A stretch of 64,000 nt of DNA. Origin: Pyrus communis. Taxonomy: Eukaryota > Streptophyta > Magnoliopsida > Rosales > Rosaceae. Position numbers and translations under genes: made by a program. Below the pieces are notes generated by a model. That model was not told where the DNA came from. It was given only the letters and a program-made list of their open reading frames with translations, and did not search any database. The DNA lies in assembly GCF_963583255.1 (NCBI RefSeq), contig NC_084803.1, positions 16,751,428 to 16,815,427 on the forward strand, read 5' to 3'. Shown here piece by piece: positions 1 to 11,373 of the stretch. Within the stretch, counting starts at the first letter, position 1; the number at the start of each line of letters is the position of its first letter.

Positions 1-1086
1 ACATATGATTAAGTACCATATAGGTATACCAATTTTCTGGTAAACTTGGTAGTGTGAATGTTGTAACTTGTAAGTGGGAAGAAGAAAAAAAGGTGATTCA
101 TTTTCAGGCATTTTTTTCTACCACATTTTCAAGTATAATATTATGGGGTTCCCACTAGCGAAAAAAGGTTTGCAAATGAGAAATTTTTATTGATGGAAAG
201 AAGTTTGTTTTTTGGTTTATAGCTTTAAATCCTATAATTATGTTTGGACGAGGGATTTCGAAGATTCAAGAGATTGAGGTCACATTAGTACCAAATATAC
301 TACAAAATATTAGATGAAGGAGATTAGAAAACCTTTTCATGAGCATTGAAAGACATGTAAGAGGGATTTGCAAATCACTACTTGAAAGAAGGCATTTACA
401 AATTTCGCTCACATGCTTTTGTAAATGATCATAAAAGACATTTATAATCTTTGCTATTTAACATTTTGTAGTTCATTCCTTCCTAAATTGGCTTCAATCT
501 CTTGAAACTTAGAAAACTACTTTGGGTTGAATTTATTTTTGTTTGGAGTAACCCTAGTTTCACTCTAAGTAAATTCTAGCAAAAACTTGTTTCCAAGTCC
601 CTTTTTGTCCAAAAATTGTGTTTCAGAGTTTGTTGTTTCATTTTTAAAACTTATTAAGTGTTATTTAATACTGAAAGATTAATAATACATAGGGCACATG
701 AAGCACATGTGCACACCAAGTTACATAAATAGGCCAAAATTGAGCAAAATTAGTATCAAAAGTAAAAACCAAATCAAGGGTAAAAGTGACAAAATTGAAA
801 TCACGATACTTTAAAGTAACAATACCAAAAAGAAATTGATTTTCTTGCTCCCCGTTTTATCTTTGGTTCAACTCAAAGCAGAATGAATTGACAGAAATAA
901 ATAGAGGAGTGCATAAAAAAATGAGAGCATGAAAAATACCACTTACAAGAATAGTGATTGTAATTTGATTGTTTTAATTTGTTCGTTTCTTTTCTGGGTT
1001 GTGAGTTCTACTTAATTTGCTTGTTTTGTTTCTTATTTTTTCTAAAAATAGTTTTACTCTAATTTGCTTTTACCTTCTATAGTGTA
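1..1086. other. AT-rich intergenic DNA, no gene seen
   Basis: I find no coding region, RNA gene or recognisable transposon in this stretch. It is AT-rich, with scattered homopolymers. It ends at the target duplication of the Cassandra LTR that follows. Confidence 0.5.
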
Positions 1087-1397
1087 TGTCGCATCCCGGC
1101 CCGGGCTCTCATCACATTCCGAGCTCGACTCCACCGTAGCACGATATAGTCCGCTTTGGGCCCCGACCACGCCCTCACGATTTTGTTTCTGGGAACTCAC
1201 ACGAGAACTTCCTAGTGGATCACCCATTATGGGAGTGCTTTCGCGCGCTACTTGCTCAACTTCAAAGTTTCCATAGAACCTGAAGCCAGCGAGCTTCCAA
1301 AAGGCCTCGTGCTAGGTAGAAATGTGAATATATATATATATATATATATATATAAGACTTATATGATCCACTCTTCTGGACGATGTGAGATGTAACA
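1087..1397 (-). mobile_element. Cassandra-type solo LTR (5S-rRNA-like promoter), minus strand
   Basis: On the minus strand this starts TGTTACATC and ends GATGCGACA, the TG...CA ends of an LTR. It is flanked by the 5-bp direct repeat GTGTA (1082-1086 and 1398-1402), so it is an integrated solo LTR. Its body carries a stretch resembling plant 5S rRNA around the internal Pol III promoter (the GAACTTTGAAGTTGAGC-like and GATGGGTGA-like blocks), the hallmark of Cassandra TRIM retrotransposons. A second copy lies at 12361-12635. This copy holds an (AT)n run near 1329-1354 and is about 35 bp longer than the other. Cassandra elements encode no protein and are moved by enzymes supplied in trans. Confidence 0.9.
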
Positions 1398-1402
1398 GTG
1401 TA

Positions 1403-2639
1403 TCTACAGGATGGATTATGGAAGCCACATGCTTTTAACTTTGCATCATTTCGATGTTTGGATGCAGAAGATTGATTAGACACATAAATTTTGTTTAGAC
1501 TACCATTTGTATCTAATAGGCTTAAATTTCTTCATGATACTTTTGCCATTTGTATTAAATCAAAGAAGTATGAATCATTTTAATATTAATTTTTTCGTCT
1601 AGGATGGTGGATGAAAATAAAAATAATCGTAAACATATTTAATCTTAAAAATGTGAGAATACAATCAAATAATTAATGGGAGATTGAAAAACATTTTTAA
1701 TTAATATAATTCTTAAAATGCAATAATAATAAATATAAATGCATTAAATAAATAATAAAGTAGCGTCCTTAATAATCATCTCTAATACTTTAAACATGCG
1801 CCCTTAATATTATTTGCACGTCAGACTTGCTTATATGACATTTAAACTATTACAGGCTTAAATAAATACTTATTCGTCATTATTTATTAATAGCGACGTT
1901 CTTTTTAAGTACAATTTTAATATTTGTCATTCCTAATTATTAAATGTGAAAATTCTTAATTTTTGCCCCCATTTCTAATTAATAGGTACAAATTATAGTT
2001 TCGTAGTGTCCAGTCCACGTATACTATTGAACCTGTCATTCTCCATTGATTCACGGTATGTTCAATGAATCTGCTGCAACAACTCAAATACGCATTTCAT
2101 AGCACCAGTTACTGCCCCCTCAGCCGACATGTGTCCCAGCAAAGCTTGCTGTTTGTGACAAGACATGGACAACAAGTATCTCAGAACCACGCATGCTAAC
2201 AGTTACAGTGATTTTTGCAAGTTTCAAAAAAGCTGGTTCAGCCCAGACAATTTGGGAAAGTTTGGGACCAAAGCCAACTATAGCGCAGCATACCTACCTC
2301 AACCTTCTGAGAGCCTTATCATCGTGCACTTAAAGTACGAACCATCTCCATCAATGACTTCGGTTCACACACGAAAGCAACTAATTAGCCATTGGCCAAC
2401 AAACCAACTTTGCATTTCAGCAGCTTAACTGAAAAGCGAAAGTGACAAATATAAGCCAAATCAGAATTATGAGACAAGTCTCTAATACTCTTAAGCATAA
2501 TTAGTGCTTGTTTTGCAAGGGTCATGCTTAGGCAACTTGGCTATGAGACCATGATTAAGATGGTTTAGCACTGAGGGATTCAACTCTATCTTCGATGATA
2601 TATTTCTATGGGCGTGTCTATTTTATCTCGTTTTTCTTT
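1403..2639. other. AT-rich intergenic DNA, no gene seen
   Basis: Mostly very AT-rich sequence up to about 2000, then less biased DNA at 2000-2600. A short open frame at 2165-2428 has no recognisable domain. I see no splice-consistent gene or transposon end here. Confidence 0.4.
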
Positions 2640-3235
2640 AATACTAGCTATTGTCAAGCCATAACTGTATCCAAAATCATAACATTTTAAATCATAACAT
2701 GTAGATATATTTTAACCTGGATTCAAATATTTTATCCTACCACTGAAGATAGTGTCTTAGTCATCACAATTCTCATAACACCAGCTATTTCCATAATTGT
2801 ATCCAAAATCATGACATGTAGATATATTTCAACCTGGATTCAAATATTTTATCCTACCAATAAAGATAGTGCTTTAGTCATCACAATTTTCATAGCACTG
2901 ACTATTTCTATAATTGTACCCAAAATCATGGCTATTTCTATAATTGTACCCAAAATCATGACACTTGATACATTTTATGATGTGTTTAGGACCGAAACAA
3001 TCTATCCTGCGCCAAAAATATATCTCCCAGTGAGTCTCTCGGTCATCACGCTGCACATAAACACCAACTATTGTCAAACTACAATTGTATCCATAACCAT
3101 GACATCTAATACATTTAGGATGGATTTTGCACCTAAATAATCTACCCTACCACTAAAGACAATGCCTCAGTCGTCACGCTTCTCATAAGCACCAGATGTT
3201 TTCAATCCATAAATGTACTTATAATCATGACACTG
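2640..3235. repeat. Degenerate minisatellite, unit about 120 bp, upstream of the SABATH gene
   Basis: A unit containing ATAATTGTATCCAAAATCATGACA, followed by TTTATCCTACCA and TAGTCATCAC, recurs about four to five times. Examples start near 2645, 2785, 2900 and 3060, and a degenerate copy lies near 3190. A 34-bp internal part is additionally doubled at 2902-2965. The array ends about 210 bp before the methyltransferase start codon and so occupies its promoter region. Confidence 0.8.
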
Positions 3236-3282
3236 GAATTATTTATATTTTTACGCCACTTGAACTGCCATGACAAAGAGAC

Positions 3283-3286
3283 AGAT

Positions 3287-3333
<47 letters not shown>

Positions 3334-3335
3334 AA
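3283..3335. repeat. Compound (CATA)n(TA)n microsatellite
   Basis: Seven or so CATA units are followed by about ten TA units. It lies about 110 bp upstream of the methyltransferase start codon and is likely polymorphic in length. Confidence 0.95.
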
Positions 3336-3446
3336 GACAGTTGCCCCAGGGGAAATGACATGCATCATGTGAATTTGCCTTCAAAATATAAGAAGCAAGC
3401 TCCACCAAGTTCGAAGGCAGCAGAGAACCAGCTGCAACAAGCTAGC

Positions 3447-5288
3447 ATGGGTGTAGAGAATGTCTTCCACATGACTGGAGGAGTTGGCCGTACAAGCTAT
3501 GCCAGAAATTCTTCACTCCAGGTTCTCTCCCAATATGTTTGTGTGTGTACGTGTGTGTGTGTTCAGAATGTTTATTTCCTAATTATATGTTTTTTTCTTT
3601 CTAATTCTGGATTGACAGAAGAAGGCATCTGATATGGTAAAGAACATAACTTTAGAGGCAATACAAGAACTTTACCTCACAACAACTCCAAAAAGCTTAG
3701 GCGTAGCTGATTTGGGCTGTTCATCCGGACCCAACACCTTATCAATCATCAAAGAAATCATTGAAGCAGTTGAAGGCTTCAGTATAAAAACATTTCAACC
3801 ATCACCAGAGTTCAGAGTTCACCTCAATGATCTTCCCTCCAATGACTTCAACTCAATCTTCAAGGCCTTGCCAGACTTCTCCAAAGACCTCAGCGACGAA
3901 AGAAGTAATGGGAAATCTCCCTCTATTTATATAGGAGCCTATCCTGGCTCATTTTATGGAAGACTTTTTCCCAACAATACATTGCACTTTGTCTACTCAT
4001 CCTACAGTTTGCACTGGCTATCTAGGGTAAGAATCTGATATTCTTTTATGGAAGACTTTTTCCCAACAATACATTGCACTTTATCTACTCATCCTACAGT
4101 TTCCATTTCTTATTTCAAATCTACTTTGCTTGGGAACTGATTCTCACTCTTTTTTCTCTCCCGGCACTCCTCTCTTTCTTTTCTAGCCTTTAAAGGGATA
4201 GAAACCAGAGGTTCTAGCCTTTAAAGGGATAGCAACCAGAGGATGAGTGCAGAAAGAGAAAACAGGAGAGTAAAAATAACTGCCCTAAAACATAGTGGTC
4301 AAATCTATTTGACTATGATGTCATGCAGGTTCCTCCAAAAATTTACTGCAAAGAGGGGAAGTCTATAAACAAAGGAAGTGTTTACATTTCTGAATCAAGC
4401 CCTGTTGGAGTTTCTCAAGCTTACCTGAAGCAATTTCAAGAGGACTTCACTTTGTTCCTTAAGTCAAGGTCTGAGGAGCTGACTGCAGGAGGAAGAATGG
4501 TGCTGATCTTGTTGGGAAGGAGTGGCCCGGATCATGTTGATAGAGGCAATTGTTTCTTATGGCAGCTTCTTTCTCAGTCCATTGCCATTTTGGTTTCCGA
4601 GGTACTAATTTATTATGCACACCAAGAGACTCCAAAATTTCTTATCAAATGTATGTCTTTATATCCAAGACAGAATCACAGTGGCACCCGTTCAAAAATT
4701 GAAAAAGAGATAATATAAAAAATCAATTCTGGGATAGGCAGCACGCGGTATTTAAATTGAAAATTAGGTAGGTAGCAGAGGGAACTATGAGGTGGTCGTG
4801 CCGCTAGGATGCTGTCACAGTTGATTTTGCATAAATTAAGACACTTTATAAGTGATACTATAGGAGGGAGAATCGAACATATATGGGCACATGTTTAGAG
4901 TTACATGAATGCGTTTAGCCAGTTGAGAATAATTTTGTTTTGATTGTGTTAGGGTGAAGTTGAGGAGGAAAAGCTTGACTCATATGATGTGCATTTCTAT
5001 GCTCCATCGAGAGATGAAATAGAACAGGAAGTGAGGAAGGAGGGTTCTTTTGAATTGGACAGGTTTGAGATGTTTTGGCTGGATGAGAGGCATGGCAAGA
5101 ACGATGAGAGCTATGGAACTAGTATTGCAATGACTGTGAGGGCTATTCAAGAACCAATGATTGGGCAGCATTTTGGAGAAGGAATCTTGGACAGTTTGTT
5201 TGAAAATTTTGGGAGATTGGTGGATGAAGAAGCGGCTAAAGAAGAGATTAAGCCCATCACTTTTGGGATTGTACTTAGAAAATTATGA
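3447..5288 (+). CDS. SABATH-family carboxyl methyltransferase (salicylate/benzoate/jasmonate type)
   Basis: Four exons: 3447-3521, 3619-4026, 4329-4601 and 4953-5288. All junctions are GT-AG in phase 0, giving 363 residues, normal for the family. The family transfers methyl from S-adenosylmethionine to carboxyl groups of small acids such as salicylate or jasmonate. Visible SAM-site residues are Ser22 and Gln25 near the N-terminus, the DLGCSSGPN loop at 56-64, Asp96-Leu97 in LNDLPSNDF, and Ser136-Phe137. The acid-binding YSLHW block is at 154-158. The start is the ATG giving the usual short N-terminus ending in the HMTGGVG motif. Exon 2 has its last part copied into intron 2 (see that entry). 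The minisatellite and (CATA)n run lie immediately upstream. The family and an intact frame are secure; the exact substrate cannot be read from the sequence. Confidence 0.92.
4044..4102 (+). repeat. 59-bp copy of the end of SABATH exon 2 inside intron 2
   Basis: Positions 3952-4010 of exon 2 recur at 4044-4102 with one visible mismatch (G to A). The copy begins 17 bp after the splice donor. It brings a CTACAG sequence that could act as a weak acceptor. The near identity indicates a recent local duplication. Confidence 0.95.
4181..4242. repeat. 31-bp tandem duplication in SABATH intron 2
   Basis: Two adjacent 31-bp units, each beginning TTCTAGCCTTTAAAGGGATA, differ at one base. They lie about 85 bp upstream of the acceptor of exon 3. 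Confidence 0.95.
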
Positions 5289-6904
5289 TTGCCCAAGTAA
5301 TCTGATCGCACTGTGATATTTGTGGTTTTGACTTCTGATTTGGAATGATGAAGCAACGAAAATTCTAGTTCTTGAATATTGCTTGCTATTTTATAATTTC
5401 ATTTCAAACCATCAAACCCTCGTTCTGAAGCCTCCCTCATTCCTCCTATGAGTGCAAATGACTAAAAGATCGATGAGTGTCAAAATCGCTATCCACCTAA
5501 CAAACAGACTGAAAAATCCTTCAAAGCAATTCATGCTGATAATCTAGAAAAATATCAAAGTGTTTGATGAGGTTAAGGATAAAAATTCAAGTGAGTAGAA
5601 AATTACCAAAAGAACTATATATCTGTGGAGTATTGTCGAAACAACAATTCAAATTCTTTCTTTTCCTCATCAATATCGTTGCACTCTTTGACCTTCCACT
5701 CTATTACTTTCCACTCTATTTTAGGGTTCTTGTAGGCTTTATGTCTTTAAGCCAGAAATGAATTTGCCAAAAACCTACTCCAATTTTTTCATTGGGTTGG
5801 ATTGGCTCAAATTTTATAACATTGCGATGGGTTTAATTTTTGGTCCAGTGTCTTAATGGGGAGAGATTGGTTTGAGTTTGCCTTGTGTTGCAGCACACCA
5901 TAATAGGGTGAGACTGAGACCGAATGAGATCCGCATGTAAGAGTCTCACATTGTGTGAGTGAGTTGTGGCATGAGGCAACTCTACCGAAGACTTCCTTTT
6001 AACTGGAATCACTATTGTTCTATTAGGCTTGACCTACGCCTTTTATTTGTTTGGTAAAAGGTTATTTTTATTAAACAACAAAACAACATACAAGCAAAAG
6101 AGCCCAAAAACAGTTAGGCCCAAAGCTAACACAAAGTATCCACAACCAGAAGCTTCATCAAATGCCCCATCCAACCCCGATTTTCTACCTGAACACAATC
6201 ATAAACTAGGCATAGCCGGCAACAAAACAAGAGAAGCCAACTACTAGTATGAAGCTCGGGGAAACCCACTAATGACACTACTGGTACTGGCAAACAACAA
6301 AGAGAAAGTGGTGGTGTTGGAAACACCCAAGCTGGTGGATACACAGAAACTCTACGCACGATCTCAGTGGGATGCATGGTTGAAGATCGGAATTAGGAAG
6401 AGGTATATCCTCAGGGATAAAGGAACAGAACAGATCGAAGTAAAAATTTGGAAGAAAAAGTAGTAGAGGCAAGGAAAACAAAAGAAAAAGAAAGCAAGGA
6501 GGAAACGGCAATCGACATCGGCCGAAGTTAGGATCGGTGCCACCAAATTTTCTTGAGTTTGAAAACTTCACACAAACAGTGAGGAAAACTCTCAGCTTGG
6601 AATGAAAGGTTCTCACCATGGAGAGAATAGATTGAAAAACTGACCCACGCCTTGTGTCTAGAAAAACTTGAAGATCCGTACCCTTTGTTATGTATTGTCA
6701 GTTGACTACCCTCTTACATCTCGCAAATAGAACCCCTTAAAGTGGAACATATTTGCACGTGGGCGCTAGGGGTTTAAATTGAAATAGAATTTCAAATTCT
6801 GCCATCAAAATTTCCTTTCGAATTCGAACATTTCCAAAAAGATTGGATATAAGTTGGAATGCAAAGAGAGATGCAAAAAACTCTAAAATGTCAAAATTAT
6901 ATGT
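5289..6904. other. Intergenic DNA with no recognised gene
   Basis: This follows the methyltransferase stop codon, so the first few hundred bases should hold its 3' UTR. Several open frames on both strands at 6020-6620 overlap each other and show no known domain. That stretch is less AT-rich than its surroundings and could be a decayed retroelement, but I find no diagnostic motif. Confidence 0.35.
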
Positions 6905-7500
6905 TGTGGAGTCAAAAATAATCAAGAGGCGACACGTGGATTTTTAGGTGAATATGACAAAATTACCCTTAAGACACACCGGGTTTCCTACATGCGAGGA
7001 GTGGAGAATCATCCATAACCGAGTCAAGAGTGCCCAAAATAGGTAACAAGTTCAAATTTATCTTATCCATATTTACTTCATATCCTCTACAAGGAAATCA
7101 TTCCATAACCTTCAAAACCTTCCATATAAATTAAATTAATTAGGCTAATTAATGGATTAATTCCTAATTAATCCATTAATCACCAAATTAATCACCATTA
7201 CACCCCCAAAAAACATCCAAGGGTCAGCCACTCTCTCTTCCAAAGAGGGCCGACCATGCTCTATAAATAGGACTCCATTTTCTTTGAAAAGGAAGGAGGT
7301 CCTCACTCTTGCAAAATTAAAAAAAACTCTCAAAACACTTTTTCTCTCTAAATTCTAACTTTAATATCGGAGGTTCTACGGCCAAAGTCCCCCCTCCAAT
7401 CATCGTGGGCACTTGAGGCTCTTGGCCTTAACCTAAGGTGTTAATTGTTTTGTAAGTGCAATTTTGTCCAAGATCAAGAAAACAGAAATTTGCATCCACA
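6905..7500 (+). mobile_element. 596-bp solo LTR with TATA box
   Basis: It starts TGTGGA and ends TCCACA, a perfect 6-bp terminal inverted repeat of LTR type. It is flanked by the 5-bp direct repeat TATGT (6900-6904 and 7501-7505). A TATA-like CTATAAATAG at 7260-7269 and a CT-rich leader follow, as expected for an LTR promoter on the plus strand. No internal domain or second LTR is adjacent, so it is a solo LTR. Its superfamily cannot be told from the LTR alone. Confidence 0.9.
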
Positions 7501-7835
7501 TATGTAATGTTATCTCCTCTTCTTACATTTAAATGCAAATTTGAAAGAACAAGAAGTTTTCGAAACAGCAAGAATATCTGGCTGCTTAAGATGAAGACAA
7601 TTATTCAAAAACAGAAGCAAAGAGTCTAGTATAGGTCCTCTATATAGCACACAGACCAGACACTCCTTACAAGTGACAAGTTTTGTCAATTACAGAAGCC
7701 ACAAAGCTATATGATCCAAGCCACCCTTTCTTTAGGAAAAGTCCCCTCTACTACCTATATGTTCATCACCAAATCCCACTTTCCTTTTCAATCAAACTCT
7801 TGACCTAAATAATACGGGACACTTCCTTCTGGTGG

Positions 7836-8035
7836 AAAGAGGTTCCTCGCCAGATACTTTTTGTGAGGATTTTGGGACTCTTCAATCACATTCGTTAATC
7901 GTATATAGTGTGGTCAGTTTTTGTCAGGTATTGTTTATATTCAATTTTAAATAAAAAATATACAATAATTTCTAACCGTACGATGTACGATGAACGGATG
8001 TGATTGAAGAATTCGACGAGGATCCTCCTAGCTTC
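7836..8035. mobile_element. MITE-like inverted-repeat element, about 200 bp
   Basis: The two ends are imperfect inverted repeats. The left end reads AGGTTCCTCGCC...TCTTCAATCACATTCGTTAATCG. The right end, reverse-complemented, reads GAGGATCCTCGTCG...TCTTCAATCACATCCGTTCATCG. Exact ends and target duplication are not resolved. It encodes nothing. Confidence 0.65.
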
Positions 8036-8044
8036 GGGTGAAGC

Positions 8045-9079
8045 ATACAATTATATCATTGGTATTTTCCCAATAATAAACATGCCCCATTTCTAATAAA
8101 AATATGACTATTTCACATCAGGCTCACCAAATTTGTTGCTTGGTGAAGCTAGCTTTGCACTGCCATTTCCACTTTAATTCGGATAGCAACTTTATATGGC
8201 ATGAAGAAATCACCAACATGACATATCAGATCAATTATACAGTTTTATAGACATAAACTAACTGAGATTCTTATGTTGTTGACATAAAACATCAAGTAAC
8301 AGCATAAATGTGACATGTGAGCCCTTCTCCCAAAATCGACTTGCACCACTATATCTGTCTATAAATCAACAGAGTCTTCACTTTCTTTTAGTCTCTTTTG
8401 TCAGTTCTTGTCCCACGGGTCCCTTTTGGTTAATTTGAATATGGTTTCTGCTGGACACGTAGCATTGCAGAATAGCCACAACTTTCTATTCGGCACTAGA
8501 TGTCGAAAATTAGACGGTAGGATTTGCATAGCCGAACTTTGACAGTTTTAATCTAGCGGTTTAAATAATAATGCATCTCTTCTTTTTTGTTCTGTGTTGG
8601 AATCAATGTTCATTGGAAAAATTAGTTATAACATACACGTATCATTAATTGTATATAATTATCTTTCTAGTTTTTTTATTAACTGGAAACATACACATAA
8701 TTGTATGTGTTTGATGCAGAGAAACATGCAAGCTTTCAGGAGGAAGATAATCTGTGATGGTAGCTATGGATGATTAAGGTACAGGATTTTTGGCTCATTA
8801 ATCACCTAGCTAGTATGTGGCTGATCTTTCCCCATATAATTGGTGGCTGAAGTTAGGTATCTATATATAAAGAGAACAAAAAGGCGAACAATGCTTTTGG
8901 TGTCATCCAGCTTCAACAAAAATATTTGGACCAACATACTCCCAAGACAAACAAAAATCAAAAGCATCTCAAGATAAGGCATCAAATAAGACAGGGGTAT
9001 TTTTGTTATTTTAAGTGCTTTTTTTAATAATTTTTTTGGTACAGTTTTTTTTTAAATTTTTTAATTTTAATAATTAATA
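8045..9079. other. AT-rich intergenic DNA, no gene seen
   Basis: No coding region or RNA gene recognised. The sequence is AT-rich with short runs and no clear repeat structure. Confidence 0.4.
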
Positions 9080-9578
9080 CCTCACAATAGGCTAGCAATA
9101 ATGTGATTCAATTTCTCTACTTTTAAACACATCCAAGCATCTTAAGAGGCGTGTAATGCCAGTTATAAAAAAAAGTTTTTCACACTCGGATAATAATGTG
9201 ATTAAATAAGTTGTCAAATGATTGTTTTTTTTTTTTTTTTTTTAACAAACGATATTATATACACTAAGAGGTAGGGGTAGACTTAGCCTTACAATGGACT
9301 AGCAATAATGTGATTCAATCAGTTGTTTATTAAATATTATTTTCTCTAATTTTAAACACGTTCAAAACATTTGAAGAGGCGTGTAATGCTGGTTATAAAA
9401 AAGGTCTTTCGCACGCGGATAATAATGTGATTAAATTAATTGTCAAATAATTGTTTTTTTTTTAAACAAACGATATTATATACACTAAAGGGGTGAGGGT
9501 GGGCTTAGCCTCACAATGGGCTAGCAATAATGTAATTCAATCAATTGTTTATTAAATATTATTTTTTTTCTATTTTTA
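9080..9578 (-). repeat. Duplicated SINE-tail-containing block, about 235-bp units
   Basis: A block running from CTAGCAATAATGTGATTCAAT through GGCGTGTAATGCC, GATAATAATGTGATTAAAT, a T-run, AACAAACGATATTATATACACTAA and back to CTAGCAATAATG is present twice (about 9089-9293 and 9297-9527), with a third start to about 9578. The T-run plus AACAAACGATATTAT part matches the tail of the SINE at 18355-18490. This therefore looks like 5'-truncated minus-strand SINE copies amplified by tandem duplication. Confidence 0.75.
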
Positions 9579-11370
9579 ATGTAAATTCTATAAAGACCGA
9601 TTTTATTATATGAATTTAACTGTTTTAATTAGTAAAGGTAGGATCATGAGGTAGATGAAGAATAAAGTTATGAAGAAATGAGCACACAAAATGAAAACTA
9701 AAAACTAAAAACTAAAATATAATCAGAAACTATTTTTAGTATTTTCACTTTAAAAACTTTTTTTCGTTCATCCTTTTTTGTTTCTTTGCCTTCTCCCCAC
9801 CACATTTCTTTATCTCTCATTCCTATATATATATTTTTTTCACGTCTTAAGCACAAAATGTACAAATTAAAAATAAAGTAATAATCAATTCCTAAGTAGA
9901 TAGTAATTAGATCTTGTCATAGACAGTATTTAAAGCTGGAACCTAAATTTGTTCTCATATACTGGTGTACATTTTACAATCCCACTTTATATCTAAATAA
10001 AGATTTTATGAGAGAAGTGGTGTGCAGAATATTAGATGAGCTTAAATTACTTACCCAAGTGAGTGGGGCTGGGACCTAAAATACAGGCAAAGGCATATTA
10101 GCAGTAAAGTGAATTTCTTACTACCGAACAAAGGCATTATTCTAATTATCATCAGCAGCTAATTAATTGATATATATATATATATAGGGATATATCTTAA
10201 TACTAATTACTAATTTGAAGATAGTGTTAAAGACGCATATGCATCATCCACAATCAGCACAAAATCTTATGCATTACAGAAGCACGCAACATGATCCTTC
10301 TAAAGCTAATTAAGAATCTAAATATTTGAAACCAACAAGGAAGAAACATGCTCAAGTTCTAATTATTTTCGTTTTGTGTTATGCCAATTATAATAAGATC
10401 AACAAATATATAAATCATCAGAAGTATGACCTCTCGAAATTTCAGAAGATATCACGTGAAGGTCTTCATCAACTTCTGGGAAATAATACAGCAATTACAT
10501 TCCTGGTTGGCACCTACCACTTACAGTTTCCCCCTCCACCTAATCACTTAAACATAAAACTAAAATAATTGGACGTCTCCTTTTATGAGGATGCTAATAA
10601 AAGCATATAAGTTGTGATAACTAAGACACGAAAATCAAGAGGTGTAATTTTTTTATTCTAGCAAATACGAAATGGAACCATTTATACCAGTTTTTTTCAC
10701 CACCGAAATTATTTGTAAATATGAGTCTTACTTCAGTAAATACAGTCAGCAAATATACGTGCAGTGGTACACGAACTTATATATGATTAAAAGAAAGGCT
10801 TGTTAAAATTGAAAATCACTTCAGCAAGAATCGAATCTCGTCAGAAAAAAGTGTAAATGACTTTCGGTATGAAGGTTAAATGGATGGTTTAAGGTACACT
10901 TTAGTTTGGAAGATCATTGCCATATAATTTTATGATGATTGGTGCTGTTTTATCCACTAGAGAATTGTATTCACTTAACAGCAAAAATATGATCCCTGTG
11001 TGAGACAATGCTTAAAGGAATTACTATTATTATTGAGAAAGTTTGGTGCGAGTGACGATTACATGATCAATCATGAATCGTACCTACTAGAAGCAACTGT
11101 GGAACTTTTCAGAAAAGGAGCATTTCTTGTCAATTATGTTTGTAAATTAGTTGCGGATGGAAAAACCAGTTTGGTGGCAATCAAAAGAGAAATTGAATTA
11201 TCCATGAATTTTAGCCACTATAATCTTCATTTGTAAATTAAACCTATAAATTTTTAGAGCTTCGAGCTTTCAATTCTTAAAAGATCACACTCATGCACAC
11301 CTAACATTATTAAATAGCGTGTTATACTATGAGTGGCAGCATAATACAGGACATGTGAATTTGATACCTC
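9579..11370. other. AT-rich intergenic DNA, no gene seen
   Basis: Contains only short open frames, for example 10326-10568 and 11000-11236, none with a recognisable domain. A short (TA)n run sits at 10171-10186. No splice-consistent gene model emerges. Confidence 0.4.
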
Positions 11371-11373
11371 TTA

